From assembly GCA_021805985.1 (NCBI GenBank), contig JAJZDN010000028.1, forward strand, positions 1 to 45,817: a stretch of 45,817 nucleotides of DNA, written 5' to 3'. Source of the DNA: Planctomycetota bacterium. Its GTDB lineage: Bacteria > Planctomycetota > Phycisphaerae > WQYP01. Positions within the stretch are counted from its first letter, which is position 1. Each line of letters opens with the position of its first letter. Shown one piece after another: positions 17,327 to 25,959 of the stretch. The translations under genes and the position numbers were made by a program. Under the pieces are notes generated by a model, which saw only the letters and a program-made list of their open reading frames with translations, had not been told where the DNA came from and did no database searches.

Positions 17327-19065
17327 TTTTTTTCCTTGGCTTTCTTTTCATCAACCAGCGGCAGAAGATCCTGCGTTTTTACCACCGGGCACGGTTCCAC
17401 TTGCATGTTGTCCCCGTTTTTCCGGGAGACAATATTATGCTCACCCCAATAGTCATCATATTTGGGATAATCCAGCCGACTGTGGGCACCGCGGCTTTCT
17501 TTCCGCAGCAAGGCGGCCCGTGTAATGGCTTCGGCGCAAATCAGCATATTGCGAAGGTCTTTGCATAAATGCCAGCCAGGATTATACATCCGCTGTCCTT
17601 CATTGATGCCAACATTGACCACGCGCTTCTTAAATTCTTCGAGTTTAGCCACCGCCGAGGTCAAATCGCTTTCCTCACGGAATATGCCCACGAGACTATG
17701 GAGCATGGTTTGCAATTCGATGTGCAGCTTGTAGGGGTCCTCGGCGTTGGCGCGGCCAAAAAAGCCGGTCATTTCATTGGCGGCACCTTCTACTTGTGCG
17801 TTATCTATGCGTGCGGCCGGGGCGGCTTTCGCATATTCCGCCGCCGCTGCACCGACGCGCCGACCAAAGACGATCAAATCGGAGAGAGAATTTCCGCCCA
17901 GGCGATTGGCCCCGTGCATTCCGCCGGAGCATTCACCTGCGGCGTACAAGCCCGGCACCCGACTGGCGCCGGTTTCCGCGTCGACTTTAATACCGCCCAT
18001 CGCGTAGTGGCAGGTGGGGCCGACTTCCATGGGTTCCTTGGTGATGTCCACATCGGCGAGTTCCTTGAACTGGTGGTACATGCTGGGGAGTTTTTTCTTG
18101 ACGTATTCCGCGCCCCGGTGGGAAATATCCAGAAAGCAGCCACCGTGCGGTGAACCGCGACCCTCTTTGACTTCGGTGTAAATGGATCGGGCGACCACAT
18201 CGCGTGTGGAAAGTTCCATACGCTTGGGGTCGTATTTTTCCATGAAGCGTTCGCCCTTGCTGTTACGCAGTATGCCCCCTTCGCCGCGCACAGCCTCCGT
18301 GACCAGTAAACCCTGTACGCCGGGCGGCCAGACCATGCCGGTGGGGTGAAACTGCACGAATTCCATATCGACAAATTCGGCCCCCGCCTCATAGCCCAGA
18401 GCGTGGCCATCGCCGGTGCCTTCCCATGAATTGGAGGTAATTTTGAAACATTTTCCCAAACCGCCGGTGGCCAGAATCACCGATTTGGCCTTAAAAACCA
18501 CAAAGCGACCGGTTTCGCGCCAGTATCCGAAAGCGCCGCACACCCGGTCGCCGTCTTTAAGCAGCCGCGTGATGGTGCATTCCATATACACATCAATGCC
18601 TTGATGAATGCCCTTATCCTGTAAGGTGCGAATAAGTTCTAATCCGGTACGATCACCCACGTGGGCCAAGCGCTTGTGCGTATGGCCGCCGAAGGCTCGC
18701 TGCATGATTTTTCCCTCGGCCGTGCGGTCAAAAACCGCTCCCCATTTTTCCAGTTCATTGACCCGGTCAGGGGCTTCTTTGGCGTGAATTTCTGCCATAC
18801 GCCAGTTGTTGAGATATTTGCCGCCAAAAATAGTGTCTTGGAAATGGGTGCGCCAGTTATCCTCTGACTCTACATTGGCCAGTGCCGCCGCCACGCCGCC
18901 TTCCGCCATGACGGTATGCGCTTTGCCCAGCAGAGATTTACAGATCAGGGCGGTTTTGCTTCCCATGGCCGAGCATTCAATAGCGGCCCGTAAGCCGGCC
19001 CCGCCAGCCCCGATGACAATCACATCATGCTCGTGCGTTTCGTATTTTTCGTCGTAAGTGTTAAT
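17323..19065 (-). CDS. sdhA: succinate dehydrogenase flavoprotein subunit, ATT start proposed
   Basis: A 580-residue FAD subunit oxidising succinate to fumarate. It shows the Rossmann motif VIGAGGAGLRAA, the FAD-linking segment KAHTVMAEGGVAAAL with the histidine, FVQFHPTGM at the substrate site, and RTGLELIRTL. A GTG at 19023 would begin the protein at the first Rossmann strand, but the frame upstream reads INTYDEKYETHEHDV, matching the usual lead-in of the family, and contains no ATG, GTG or TTG before a TGA. An ATT at 19065-19063 has GAGG (19076-19073) seven bases upstream and overlaps the sdhC stop (ATTAA). I therefore place the start there. Confidence 0.92.
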   Translation of the reverse strand: MNTYDEKYETHEHDVIVIGAGGAGLRAAIECSAMGSKTALICKSLLGKAHTVMAEGGVAAALANVESEDNWRTHFQDTIFGGKYLNNWRMAEIHAKEAPDRVNELEKWGAVFDRTAEGKIMQRAFGGHTHKRLAHVGDRTGLELIRTLQDKGIHQGIDVYMECTITRLLKDGDRVCGAFGYWRETGRFVVFKAKSVILATGGLGKCFKITSNSWEGTGDGHALGYEAGAEFVDMEFVQFHPTGMVWPPGVQGLLVTEAVRGEGGILRNSKGERFMEKYDPKRMELSTRDVVARSIYTEVKEGRGSPHGGCFLDISHRGAEYVKKKLPSMYHQFKELADVDITKEPMEVGPTCHYAMGGIKVDAETGASRVPGLYAAGECSGGMHGANRLGGNSLSDLIVFGRRVGAAAAEYAKAAPAARIDNAQVEGAANEMTGFFGRANAEDPYKLHIELQTMLHSLVGIFREESDLTSAVAKLEEFKKRVVNVGINEGQRMYNPGWHLCKDLRNMLICAEAITRAALLRKESRGAHSRLDYPKYDDYWGEHNIVSRKNGDNMQVEPCPVVKTQDLLPLVDEKKAKEKK

Positions 19066-19852
19066 GAATGATCCTCACATCATGCCAGATACCCATAGCG
19101 CAAAGCCGGATATACAGATCGGTAAAACCCACAGAAAACAGGCTAACCCAAGCCCATTCCATGTGTCGTAAATTCAGAATTGTTACGCCGCCCCAGAGTT
19201 TGTAACGCGTGCGCGCGGTGGCTGAGCAGCTAAAGCAATCCAGCTTACCACCTACCAAATGCCGCAACGAATTGCAGCCAAAGCTAAAGCCTGTCAAGGC
19301 GATAACATTAAACAGCATGATCAGCGTGCCCACGCCCACACCAAAGTGAAGGTGCCCGTTTTTTCCGGCAAAGAAAAATGCGCGGATGGCATCGTACCAG
19401 AGAAAAGCCACCACGATGGTTGCCAGATACCAGAAGTATCGGTGGATATTCTGCAAAATAAACGGAAAGGCTGATTCGCCCTTGTACTTTCGACCTGCCG
19501 GCTCGCCCACAGCACACGCCACCGGGGAAAGAAAAAAAGCCCGATAGTAGGATTTGCGATAGTAATAACAGGTGGCCCGGAACCCCAGTGGTATCCATAA
19601 AATCAAAAACGCATAAGAGAACGGAACGTTGATTCCCAGCAGGGAGCGAACATCAGGGGAATAGAATGGGGAGAGATAATCCGCCCCATGCACTGTGTCC
19701 AGGTAAAATTTGCCCTGCCAAGCCGCCCAGGTTGAATAAATGCCAAAGGCAACCAAGCCCAGAAAAATCAGCAGGGGAGAAAGCCACCAAGTGTCATGCC
19801 GGGATGTTGCGCCCAGCCCTTTACGATCCAGAACAGCGGTAGAATCCGACAT
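19061..19852 (-). CDS. sdhC: succinate dehydrogenase single membrane-anchor subunit
   Basis: A 263-residue integral membrane protein with about five membrane helices, first in the operon. It has the conserved-looking WWLSPLLIFLGL and ADYLSPFYSPD segments of the longer, single-subunit anchors found with some actinobacterial and other SdhAB pairs, and histidines (NIHRYFW, HLHFG, SLRHLVGG, NLRHMEW) that could bind haem or quinone. The start at 19852 follows an AAGGGAAGG stretch; an earlier in-frame ATG at 19930 would add a soluble non-family N-terminus. The stop overlaps the proposed sdhA start. The complex is thus a three-subunit SdhCAB, not the four-subunit SdhCDAB. Confidence 0.88.
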   Translation of the reverse strand: MSDSTAVLDRKGLGATSRHDTWWLSPLLIFLGLVAFGIYSTWAAWQGKFYLDTVHGADYLSPFYSPDVRSLLGINVPFSYAFLILWIPLGFRATCYYYRKSYYRAFFLSPVACAVGEPAGRKYKGESAFPFILQNIHRYFWYLATIVVAFLWYDAIRAFFFAGKNGHLHFGVGVGTLIMLFNVIALTGFSFGCNSLRHLVGGKLDCFSCSATARTRYKLWGGVTILNLRHMEWAWVSLFSVGFTDLYIRLCAMGIWHDVRIIH

Positions 19853-20074
19853 ACCTTCCCTTTTTGGGTGCCTAATATCATCGCGGCACCGGGCGAACTG
19901 AAAGTAAAGACCGCTCAAACAAGCGGCCAAACTTCAGTTTTCGGCAGTTGGTCGATTGTAGGAACCGGTGAATCGTGTGTCAATTTACTTTGTACCCCCG
20001 GAATCTTCCTCGCTGGTTGCAGCGTCGCTGCATCGGGTTAAGATTTGTCTGGTATTTTAGCTTGGAGCAATCCG

Positions 20075-21016
20075 ATGGCATTAAAATTTTCAGGCCTTCA
20101 CATTGGGATCAATCGCGCGCGGTTACGCTGCGGGATTTACCTTTTGCTGGGCGCTGCATTGTTTATTACCGGCTGCTCGCAGCAGACTCCCCCGAAGCCG
20201 CGGAAGCTCATGGCCATTCCTGCGACCTTGCAGGAAATACATGTCCTCAATGATCGTTCGGCGCTTCTGGCGAAATTGCGCCTCACCGGAACGGTGAACT
20301 TAACATTGACGGGTCGGCATGGTGGTACATCCTCTTTTCAGGCCCACGCGGTGTTGCTGGTAGATCAGAACCGGGTGCCGCATCTTTTGCTGGTCGGGAC
20401 GTATCTGGGGCAGGATGCGTTTGAAATGGGGATGAACCGCCAGATTTACTGGCTTATTGATCATCAGCACAAAATTGCATACGTGGGCCGCGTGGCCCTG
20501 GCTGATCGGGTGCCGGTCGGAGTCATGCCGCTGCGGCCCCAGCGGATTTTGCAAATGCTGGGAATTACTCCGGTGATCCTTAATGATCAGACCCGGATCG
20601 CCATGTTCAATGTGCCGCATACCGGCCGCTACAACCTGCTGTTGCTGAATTCTGGCGGTGGTTCACTGGACCATATCAAGCGGGAAATTTCCATCAGTCG
20701 CTATACCGGGCAGGTGCGGGAGGTGCGATTGTATGATCGGCGAGGCCGCGTCATAGCGTATAGCGACTTAAGCGACTATCACCCGCTGGGTCAGGCGTTT
20801 GATGGTGTAGAACTTCCGACACGCATCGTTATCCACTATCTGGACGCGCGCGCGGACATGAATTTTCATGTGCAGCACGCGGTGTTACATTTTTCTGGAA
20901 AATCCGAATTTATTTTTGCTTCACCGAGCTTTCAAGGGTTGAAAGTGGCGGATATGGATAATCCTGCCAACTGGAGCATCACCCAACGTGCACCGGCTCC
21001 CACGACAGCAAAATAG
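20075..21016 (+). CDS. predicted lipoprotein, unknown function
   Basis: A 313-residue protein with a lipoprotein signal: hydrophobic segment about 20-33 and lipobox FITGC with Cys34 as the lipidated residue. GGAG (20064-20067) seven bases before the ATG at 20075 supports this start. The mature part begins with a Pro-rich stretch and is predicted mainly beta (LTGTVNLTLTGRHGG, ELPTRIVIHYLDARADMNF), resembling LolA/LppX-type lipoprotein-binding folds, but this is a shape-based guess. It is divergent from sdhC. Confidence 0.75.
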   Translation: MALKFSGLHIGINRARLRCGIYLLLGAALFITGCSQQTPPKPRKLMAIPATLQEIHVLNDRSALLAKLRLTGTVNLTLTGRHGGTSSFQAHAVLLVDQNRVPHLLLVGTYLGQDAFEMGMNRQIYWLIDHQHKIAYVGRVALADRVPVGVMPLRPQRILQMLGITPVILNDQTRIAMFNVPHTGRYNLLLLNSGGGSLDHIKREISISRYTGQVREVRLYDRRGRVIAYSDLSDYHPLGQAFDGVELPTRIVIHYLDARADMNFHVQHAVLHFSGKSEFIFASPSFQGLKVADMDNPANWSITQRAPAPTTAK

Positions 21017-21056
21017 CTGCCTGAAATATGCAATCCAAAACAGGCTGAAAGAAACC

Positions 21057-21083
21057 GCGGATAACGCGGATGACGCGGATAAA
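21057..21083. repeat. 9-bp tandem repeat (GCGGATAAC-type, three units)
   Basis: GCGGATAAC, GCGGATGAC and GCGGATAAA in tandem. Such CGCGGAT-type strings are frequent in intergenic DNA of environmental bacteria and often generate spurious ORFs. Function unknown. Confidence 0.6.
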
Positions 21084-21274
21084 CACTGAACTTCACAAAA
21101 ATCTCAAGTTTCAACTTTGAAATCTCACAATCGCACCATTTAAGGCGTGAGAGCAGAAAATAGATGGTTGGCTTTAAATCGATACCGGTCCGCTTGGCTG
21201 TGCCCCCTCTGTGAACGGATAAAAGAATAAAATCTCGTAGGAACCTTGACGGTGCAGCGCCAAGGAAGCAATCC

Positions 21275-21571
21275 GTGGATAGAATTGTCATCTGCGACGG
21301 TTGGATATTGGGAAATCCGTCACAGTTTTTGCTGCGAGAGCGTGTATTGAATTTATTTCTGTGCAAACAAAAGTCACGCAAAGGATTGGAAATCCAAAAA
21401 TGGGGTTCTGTGATGCGCACGCAGCTGACGCACGCCGGGTGGATTCTATTACGTAAAAGCGGGACTTGGAGTGGCAACTACTTATTAGGTTTGTGCCAGG
21501 AACGGCGTTGGGACGATAACTGTTACAGGGCGAGCGCTGGGCCGCCGGTGTATCTGGTGAGTTTTAGTTAG
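21275..21571 (+). CDS. possible small hypothetical protein upstream of the PhoH gene
   Basis: A 98-residue frame starting with GTG at 21275, with AAGGA (21262-21266) eight bases upstream. The protein is basic and aromatic-rich (WILLRKSGTWSGNYLLG) with no recognised domain or membrane segment. It ends 16 bp before the PhoH gene, as an operon partner might. Codon usage is not clearly coding-like, so chance is possible. Confidence 0.3.
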   Translation: MDRIVICDGWILGNPSQFLLRERVLNLFLCKQKSRKGLEIQKWGSVMRTQLTHAGWILLRKSGTWSGNYLLGLCQERRWDDNCYRASAGPPVYLVSFS

Positions 21572-21587
21572 CGGAGTAACAGAATCC

Positions 21588-22940
21588 ATGGTCAATGCCA
21601 AAGCAGCGGTAAAATATTTTGTTTTAGATACCAGTGCGTTGTTGCATAATCCCAACGCGTTATTTTCCTTTGCGGATAACGAAGTGGTTATTCCCTTTGA
21701 TGTCCTGGAAGAGCTTGATAAGTTCAAAAAAGACACCAACGATGTGGGCCGCAATTCGCGTATGGTTATCCGCCATCTGGATCAACTTCGTGAGCGCGGC
21801 CACTTGGCCCAGGGCGTTAAATGGAATGGCCACAACGGCTGCATCCGCGTAGCCATGGAGCAAACCCCCGTTCCCGGCCTGAACTCGGCGGTTCCGGATA
21901 ATCGGATTATTGCGGTAGCCTACCACCTTAAGGAGCAGGGCAAACCCGTTACGTTTATCAGCAAAGATATCAATGCCCGTATCAAGTCCGACGCGCTGGG
22001 AATTAACACTGCGGATTTTGAATCACAAAAGGTCGATTCCGAAACGCTTTACGCCGGCTATCGCGAATTAAAAGTTCCCGGAGCGGTCATTGATCGGCTT
22101 TATGCCGAAAAGAAGATTTCCATACAGGACCCTGTGCTGGCCGAGCTTGATCCGCCGCTATTTGCCAATGAATTTGTGCTCTTTCGTAATACCGCGGATG
22201 AACATCAGACCGGGTTGGCGCGTTATGTCAGTTCATTTCAAGCGGTTCTGCCGCTGATGCGGGCAAAAAAAGCCTGTTTCGGTATTCTCCAGCGCAATGT
22301 TCAGCAGACCATGGCCCTGGACCTGCTGCTGGATGATGACGTACAGATGGTCACGCTCATGGGCACAGCGGGAACCGGAAAAACGCTTCTGGCATTGGCT
22401 GCAGGCATGACCAAGTGCTTTAATGAACAGCGGTATGAACGGTTACTGGTTGCCCGGCCCATTATGCCGATGGGGCGGGATATCGGCTTTCTCCCCGGCA
22501 CCAAAGATGAAAAGCTGGCCGCCTGGATGCAGCCCATTTTTGATAACCTGGAATTTCTGCTGCAGGATCGTCGTGTGCATAGCGCCGAATCCGCCAATGT
22601 GGAAGCCAAACTTAAGGCGTTGATCGAAAACGGCAAAGTGGTGCTCGAGGCCCTGACTTACATTCGCGGCCGCAGCATTCCGCATCAGTTTATGATCGTG
22701 GATGAGGCACAAAATCTGACGCCCCATGAAATTAAAACCATTATCAGCCGCGTGGGCGAAGGCACAAAAATTGTCCTCACCGGCGATGCCGAACAAATTG
22801 ACAATCCTTACTTGGATGCCAGTTCCAACGGGCTTTCATTTACCATCGAAAAACTTAAACATTCCGAACTTGTCGGCCACGTGACGCTGGACCGCCCCGA
22901 ACGCAGCAACCTGGCGAGTTTAATTGTGAAGGAATTGTGA
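21588..22940 (+). CDS. PIN domain plus PhoH-like ATPase
   Basis: A 450-residue fusion. Residues about 8-145 are a PIN-type nuclease domain (FVLDTSALLHNP with the first acidic residue, then VLEELDKFK and later acidic residues near VPDNRI and SKDIN). Residues about 235-450 are a PhoH-like P-loop ATPase with Walker A GTAGTGKT (259-266) and Walker B FMIVDEAQNLTP, plus LTGDAEQIDNP. PIN-PhoH proteins are RNA helicase/ribonuclease-type enzymes linked in some bacteria to toxin-antitoxin modules; here no antitoxin is evident. GGAG lies about eleven bases before the ATG. A run of nine G directly follows the stop. Confidence 0.93.
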   Translation: MVNAKAAVKYFVLDTSALLHNPNALFSFADNEVVIPFDVLEELDKFKKDTNDVGRNSRMVIRHLDQLRERGHLAQGVKWNGHNGCIRVAMEQTPVPGLNSAVPDNRIIAVAYHLKEQGKPVTFISKDINARIKSDALGINTADFESQKVDSETLYAGYRELKVPGAVIDRLYAEKKISIQDPVLAELDPPLFANEFVLFRNTADEHQTGLARYVSSFQAVLPLMRAKKACFGILQRNVQQTMALDLLLDDDVQMVTLMGTAGTGKTLLALAAGMTKCFNEQRYERLLVARPIMPMGRDIGFLPGTKDEKLAAWMQPIFDNLEFLLQDRRVHSAESANVEAKLKALIENGKVVLEALTYIRGRSIPHQFMIVDEAQNLTPHEIKTIISRVGEGTKIVLTGDAEQIDNPYLDASSNGLSFTIEKLKHSELVGHVTLDRPERSNLASLIVKEL

Positions 22941-23093
22941 GGGGGGGGGACGGATCGGAGGGATTAGATGTTAGAATACGGGACCGTGAAAGCGTTTTGT
23001 GCTGGAAGTTGACGCGTAGCTGGAGGCGTTACGGGTGCCAAGTTGCTTGGCATGGCTTGGCGGTTGCTGACAAACGCGGAGATTGTGGTATCA
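22941..23093 (+). other. leader with a nine-G run and an interrupted in-frame start
   Basis: Positions 22941-22949 are nine consecutive G. GGAGG (22957-22961) lies six bases before ATG at 22968, which opens MLEYGTVKAFCAGS and then TGA (23010-23012). The same frame then runs without stops into the next gene (ATG 23094). This may be a leader peptide, or a nonsense mutation in a longer N-terminus. Confidence 0.4.
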
Positions 23094-24365
23094 ATGAAGG
23101 TGAAGCGAGTACAATTGGCCGCCGGTACAATTCTCTTCGTGGTGGAGTTGGCGTGTGCCGTGATGGCAGTGGGCTGGTTCAGGCAACTCGGGGCGGCGGG
23201 GATTGCCCGAGCGGTGCGATCCATGCGACTCCCTTACCAGCTCCCACAAGGGGATACAGTGGCCTTGGCGGGATGGCCCGCGCAGTTCCAGCGAGCGACC
23301 TTGGCGCAGGCTGCCGCTGGCTGGAAGGAATATGTACCCCGATGGCACGCCTCAATCTTCGGTCACACTGTTGTTCTACCGCGGCAAATATCCACGCTGG
23401 CATTGTGGGGGAGCCTCAAATCGCCCCGCCCATTGACGATGCGGATGGAATTCAACGGCCACGGGCAATTCGGGGCATTTCGGATTCCAATCCGCATGGA
23501 GTCCATTGGAAAGGTGCGGTCGTTGCCTGAGAAGCCTTTCGGCACGGTGCGAATACCATTGATGACCGAAAAATCAACGGACTATGGCAAGCCTTTCCCG
23601 GGCTGCTTGGCGATCACTTGGATGCACCACTTGAGGGAACATCCAGATAGCCGGCCTCGGGCGAGGATCGTGTTGGTGAAGCCCTTCCGGGTCTTCCTGC
23701 CGCGCTGGGCCAATTCGGTTTCTATTTCATGGGCAGGCCTAGGCGCAGGTGCGGTTCTCCCACCGATCGGATTCATAGCTTCATCGGAGGAGCGGCACAA
23801 CGTCATTTCTGCAACTCTGATTCCGAAAGGAAGTGCCGACCGACGCGTCGCTCCGCATTTTCCGGCCGGTTCTGGCTCGCAGGCGCGGCAAGTCTTTCTT
23901 CGAAGTGGTTGCCCGCCTTGGCTAGGGTCACAGGTCGTAGCGCGCGGAGCAACGCTCTTGGGGACGCTTAACCCCGAGGATATTCTGCTTTTATCCCTCG
24001 GAATTCCACCGCTGCATGGTCCAATGCGGAACATTGGTGATCAGCGAATCGCCATGGTCTTGGCCGCCTGTGAGGAGGGCCAAGGTGTGACGGGGCGGGG
24101 TGTCCGCACTTTGTGCTACCTTCCGCACCGCGGGAAACATTTGTATTATTGCATTCGCCCCGAGATTCACGCGCAAGGAAAGAGGGTGGTAGAGGGTGAT
24201 GATTTTTTTGTCTTTGGACAATCTGGGAGGCTTCAGATCGAGGGCAACATTGCCACGCCGGAAAATTCAAGGGGCTACCGGGGCTTGGGATTGATCGCGG
24301 GATCTCTGGGCTTCTTTTCCAAGGCTACTTACGCCGAAAAACGCCCCGGCACCAAGACTCGTTAA
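23094..24365 (+). CDS. membrane-anchored protein of unknown function
   Basis: A 423-residue frame from the ATG at 23094, chosen because it directly precedes a membrane helix (about 8-28, AAGTILFVVELACAVMAVGW). The rest is soluble until another hydrophobic segment near the C-terminus (LGLIAGSLGFFS). The stretch VVEGDDFFVFGQSG just before that helix faintly recalls the GIDE-type membrane domain, where a Gly-Asp and Phe/Val-Gly pattern precedes a helix, but the similarity is weak. No strong Shine-Dalgarno is present. G+C is high and codon choice is unlike the neighbouring housekeeping genes, as in acquired DNA. I do not recognise the family. Confidence 0.5.
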   Translation: MKVKRVQLAAGTILFVVELACAVMAVGWFRQLGAAGIARAVRSMRLPYQLPQGDTVALAGWPAQFQRATLAQAAAGWKEYVPRWHASIFGHTVVLPRQISTLALWGSLKSPRPLTMRMEFNGHGQFGAFRIPIRMESIGKVRSLPEKPFGTVRIPLMTEKSTDYGKPFPGCLAITWMHHLREHPDSRPRARIVLVKPFRVFLPRWANSVSISWAGLGAGAVLPPIGFIASSEERHNVISATLIPKGSADRRVAPHFPAGSGSQARQVFLRSGCPPWLGSQVVARGATLLGTLNPEDILLLSLGIPPLHGPMRNIGDQRIAMVLAACEEGQGVTGRGVRTLCYLPHRGKHLYYCIRPEIHAQGKRVVEGDDFFVFGQSGRLQIEGNIATPENSRGYRGLGLIAGSLGFFSKATYAEKRPGTKTR

Positions 24366-24419
24366 TGTGGAAGTAATTCGACTCTATGTTGGGCAGGAAT
24401 AATAAAAGGAGGAATTGGA

Positions 24420-24812
24420 ATGCGTGAAGCGAAAATACCACGTGCCCTCCTTTGGCTGAACCCGCTCCCGCTGCTGACCGCAAACGCTGCATTGATCCTG
24501 CTGTTCCCGATTGCCATATGCCTGCTCGAGCAACAGGCGGGCTACGTATCCGTTCAGGCGTTGGCCTCTGGCCATTCCCACCTACAAAGTATGGTGGCAG
24601 AAGCCACGTTTTGGATTGTCGCGCTTGTGTCCTGGCCGATTTCGCTGGCCGCGCTTTTTTGTACTTGCGGCCTGGGATTCCGCGCTGCTACGGACCGGCC
24701 GTTGGCGAACTGGTGGTTTCGCATCGCCTTGTTGGAGGCCGCAGCGTGGCTGGTCCTATGGGTGAGCTTCGCGATTGCCTTCTTTCCCGCGATTGCCTGC
24801 GGCCTCCGATAA
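24420..24812 (+). CDS. small integral membrane protein, unknown
   Basis: A 130-residue protein with a textbook ribosome binding site: AAGGAGG (24406-24412) seven bases before the ATG. It has four hydrophobic segments (about 18-36, 58-82, 84-90 with a break, 103-127) and short charged ends. No family is recognised. It lies 54 bp after the preceding unknown gene on the same strand and may be cotranscribed. Confidence 0.65.
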   Translation: MREAKIPRALLWLNPLPLLTANAALILLFPIAICLLEQQAGYVSVQALASGHSHLQSMVAEATFWIVALVSWPISLAALFCTCGLGFRAATDRPLANWWFRIALLEAAAWLVLWVSFAIAFFPAIACGLR

Positions 24813-25419
24813 CCTGCGAAGAACCGAGAAAAGGTGACGTCCGTCGATTCGATAGGCGTAAATAGTAGCCATTTGCCGTACCCAGTCGGAAACCACTGGC
24901 TTTGCCCAGAATTATACACAATGGCCTATACGCCCTGGGCTCTACTGGGTCTGTTCTCCGGCATCCAGGGTTGCGGCAAAAAGCTACTACCGGGGCGCTG
25001 GGAAGCTTCCCTCCACCGTTGTTTCTGGATGGACAGTTAACGGGCAGAACATTGGGTTAGGCGGAGCCCCGCGTTGCGGCATCCGGGCGGCATGCGCAAG
25101 CAAAGCTGGGCCGCGGTACGCCCGCTGCCATGGGGGCCGCCGCTTGGGTCGCGGACCGCTGCGGTCAACACGGCGTAAACGAAAGAAGAATTGTGCCGCC
25201 TTGAGATAAGCGTAGACGTGCCAGGCTGTTGTACCGGACAGTGGTAAAGTTAAACTTGGAGCATACAATGCGCTGCGAAAGGCGATCAAGGCCGACCCGC
25301 CAAGGGGGCCTGGGGTGGAACGATTAGCTGTGTGCGCGTTTCCCTTGATGTGAAAAAATAGGGGACTGCCAGCTGGACCTTGAGATATGAGTTGCGATTG
25401 CTTCCTTTTGGGGGACGGC
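24813..25419. other. 607-bp spacer without a supportable gene
   Basis: GC-rich patches (about 25055-25160) alternate with ordinary sequence. Plus- and minus-strand frames here lack ribosome binding sites and have Pro/Arg-rich noise composition. A GGAG-led ATG at 25268 opens only 19 codons. The patchwork may be decayed coding DNA. Confidence 0.5.
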
Positions 25420-25830
25420 ATGAGCCGATCAATTTCCATTTCTTTTTGGTTTATCATCGGCTTCATTTTGGGTGCATTTCTATTGCAGGTTTTGTTCGCT
25501 TTGCTGTTCGCGGGTGCCGGATTGCCCTTTTATTACGGCGATGCCATTCTGATTGGCATTGCGGGCATAACCCTTTCTTTTTGTGCGGCCTATTTTAATG
25601 GCAAGTTCCTTTTATTTATTATTGGCTACACACTTCCGTTCGCATTATTTGCCCTATTCAATACGGTGTCATTTCTATATGTACAGAGCCTTCCGTTAAA
25701 TATCAGAGTCGTTCTCTCTTGGTGGGGATTCGCCACACTTATATTTTTAATTGGGTCCGCTGGCGGTCGCGTTGGGAAATCGCTGCGTAAGCGCCGTGGT
25801 CTAAGCATTAGCGGGGCGGAGGATCGGTGA
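25420..25830 (+). CDS. small integral membrane protein, unknown
   Basis: A 136-residue protein with four clear membrane helices (FWFIIGFILGAFLLQVLFALLF near the N-terminus, then ILIGIAGITLSFCAAYF, FLLFIIGYTLPFALFALF, VVLSWWGFATLIFLIG) and a basic C-terminal tail. The ATG at 25420 follows a GGGGGA stretch; an in-frame ATG at 25387 has a poorer site. It is AT-richer than the unknown gene at 23094. No family recognised. Confidence 0.6.
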   Translation: MSRSISISFWFIIGFILGAFLLQVLFALLFAGAGLPFYYGDAILIGIAGITLSFCAAYFNGKFLLFIIGYTLPFALFALFNTVSFLYVQSLPLNIRVVLSWWGFATLIFLIGSAGGRVGKSLRKRRGLSISGAEDR

Positions 25831-25856
25831 AATCCCTGGATTATCACAATCTTCAT

Positions 25857-25932
25857 GGACCAAGGACCAAGGACCAAAAATTCGGAAGCTCCGGGGGATT
25901 GTTCATTGATTATTGACCATTGCTCCTTGGTC
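25857..25932. repeat. tandem GGACCAA units with an inverted partner
   Basis: Three direct GGACCAA units (25857-25877) are followed at 25925-25932 by CCTTGGTC, the inverse of GACCAAGG. The region lies between convergent genes and may form a hairpin with a long loop. Similar 'accaaggacc' strings are common intergenic filler in environmental genomes. Confidence 0.5.
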
Positions 25933-25959
25933 ATTATGCGCAGCGCGTACGGCCAGGCC

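Larger units (their letters stand above)
21017..21587. other. 571-bp region with a short tandem repeat and one weak ORF
   Basis: Three 9-bp tandem units sit at 21057-21083, and a 98-codon plus-strand frame occupies 21275-21571. A minus-strand frame across the region has no ribosome binding site and reads like low-complexity noise. Confidence 0.6.

Noticed and set aside
20932-21477. 181-codon minus-strand frame
   Set aside because: It overlaps the lipoprotein gene end, runs through the CGCGGAT tandem repeat, has no ribosome binding site and shows noise-like composition.
21588-22940. PIN-PhoH as part of a toxin-antitoxin module
   Set aside because: The small frame upstream has no antitoxin features and the association is too weak to call.
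25010-25080. Integron attC-like GTTAGGC next to a palindromic GC-rich patch
   Set aside because: No matching RYYYAAC partner at a suitable distance, no integrase, and no repeated attC-like sites beside the neighbouring genes.
24987-25466. 159-codon minus-strand frame
   Set aside because: Pro/Arg-rich translation of GC-rich spacer, no ribosome binding site, antisense to the small membrane-protein gene.
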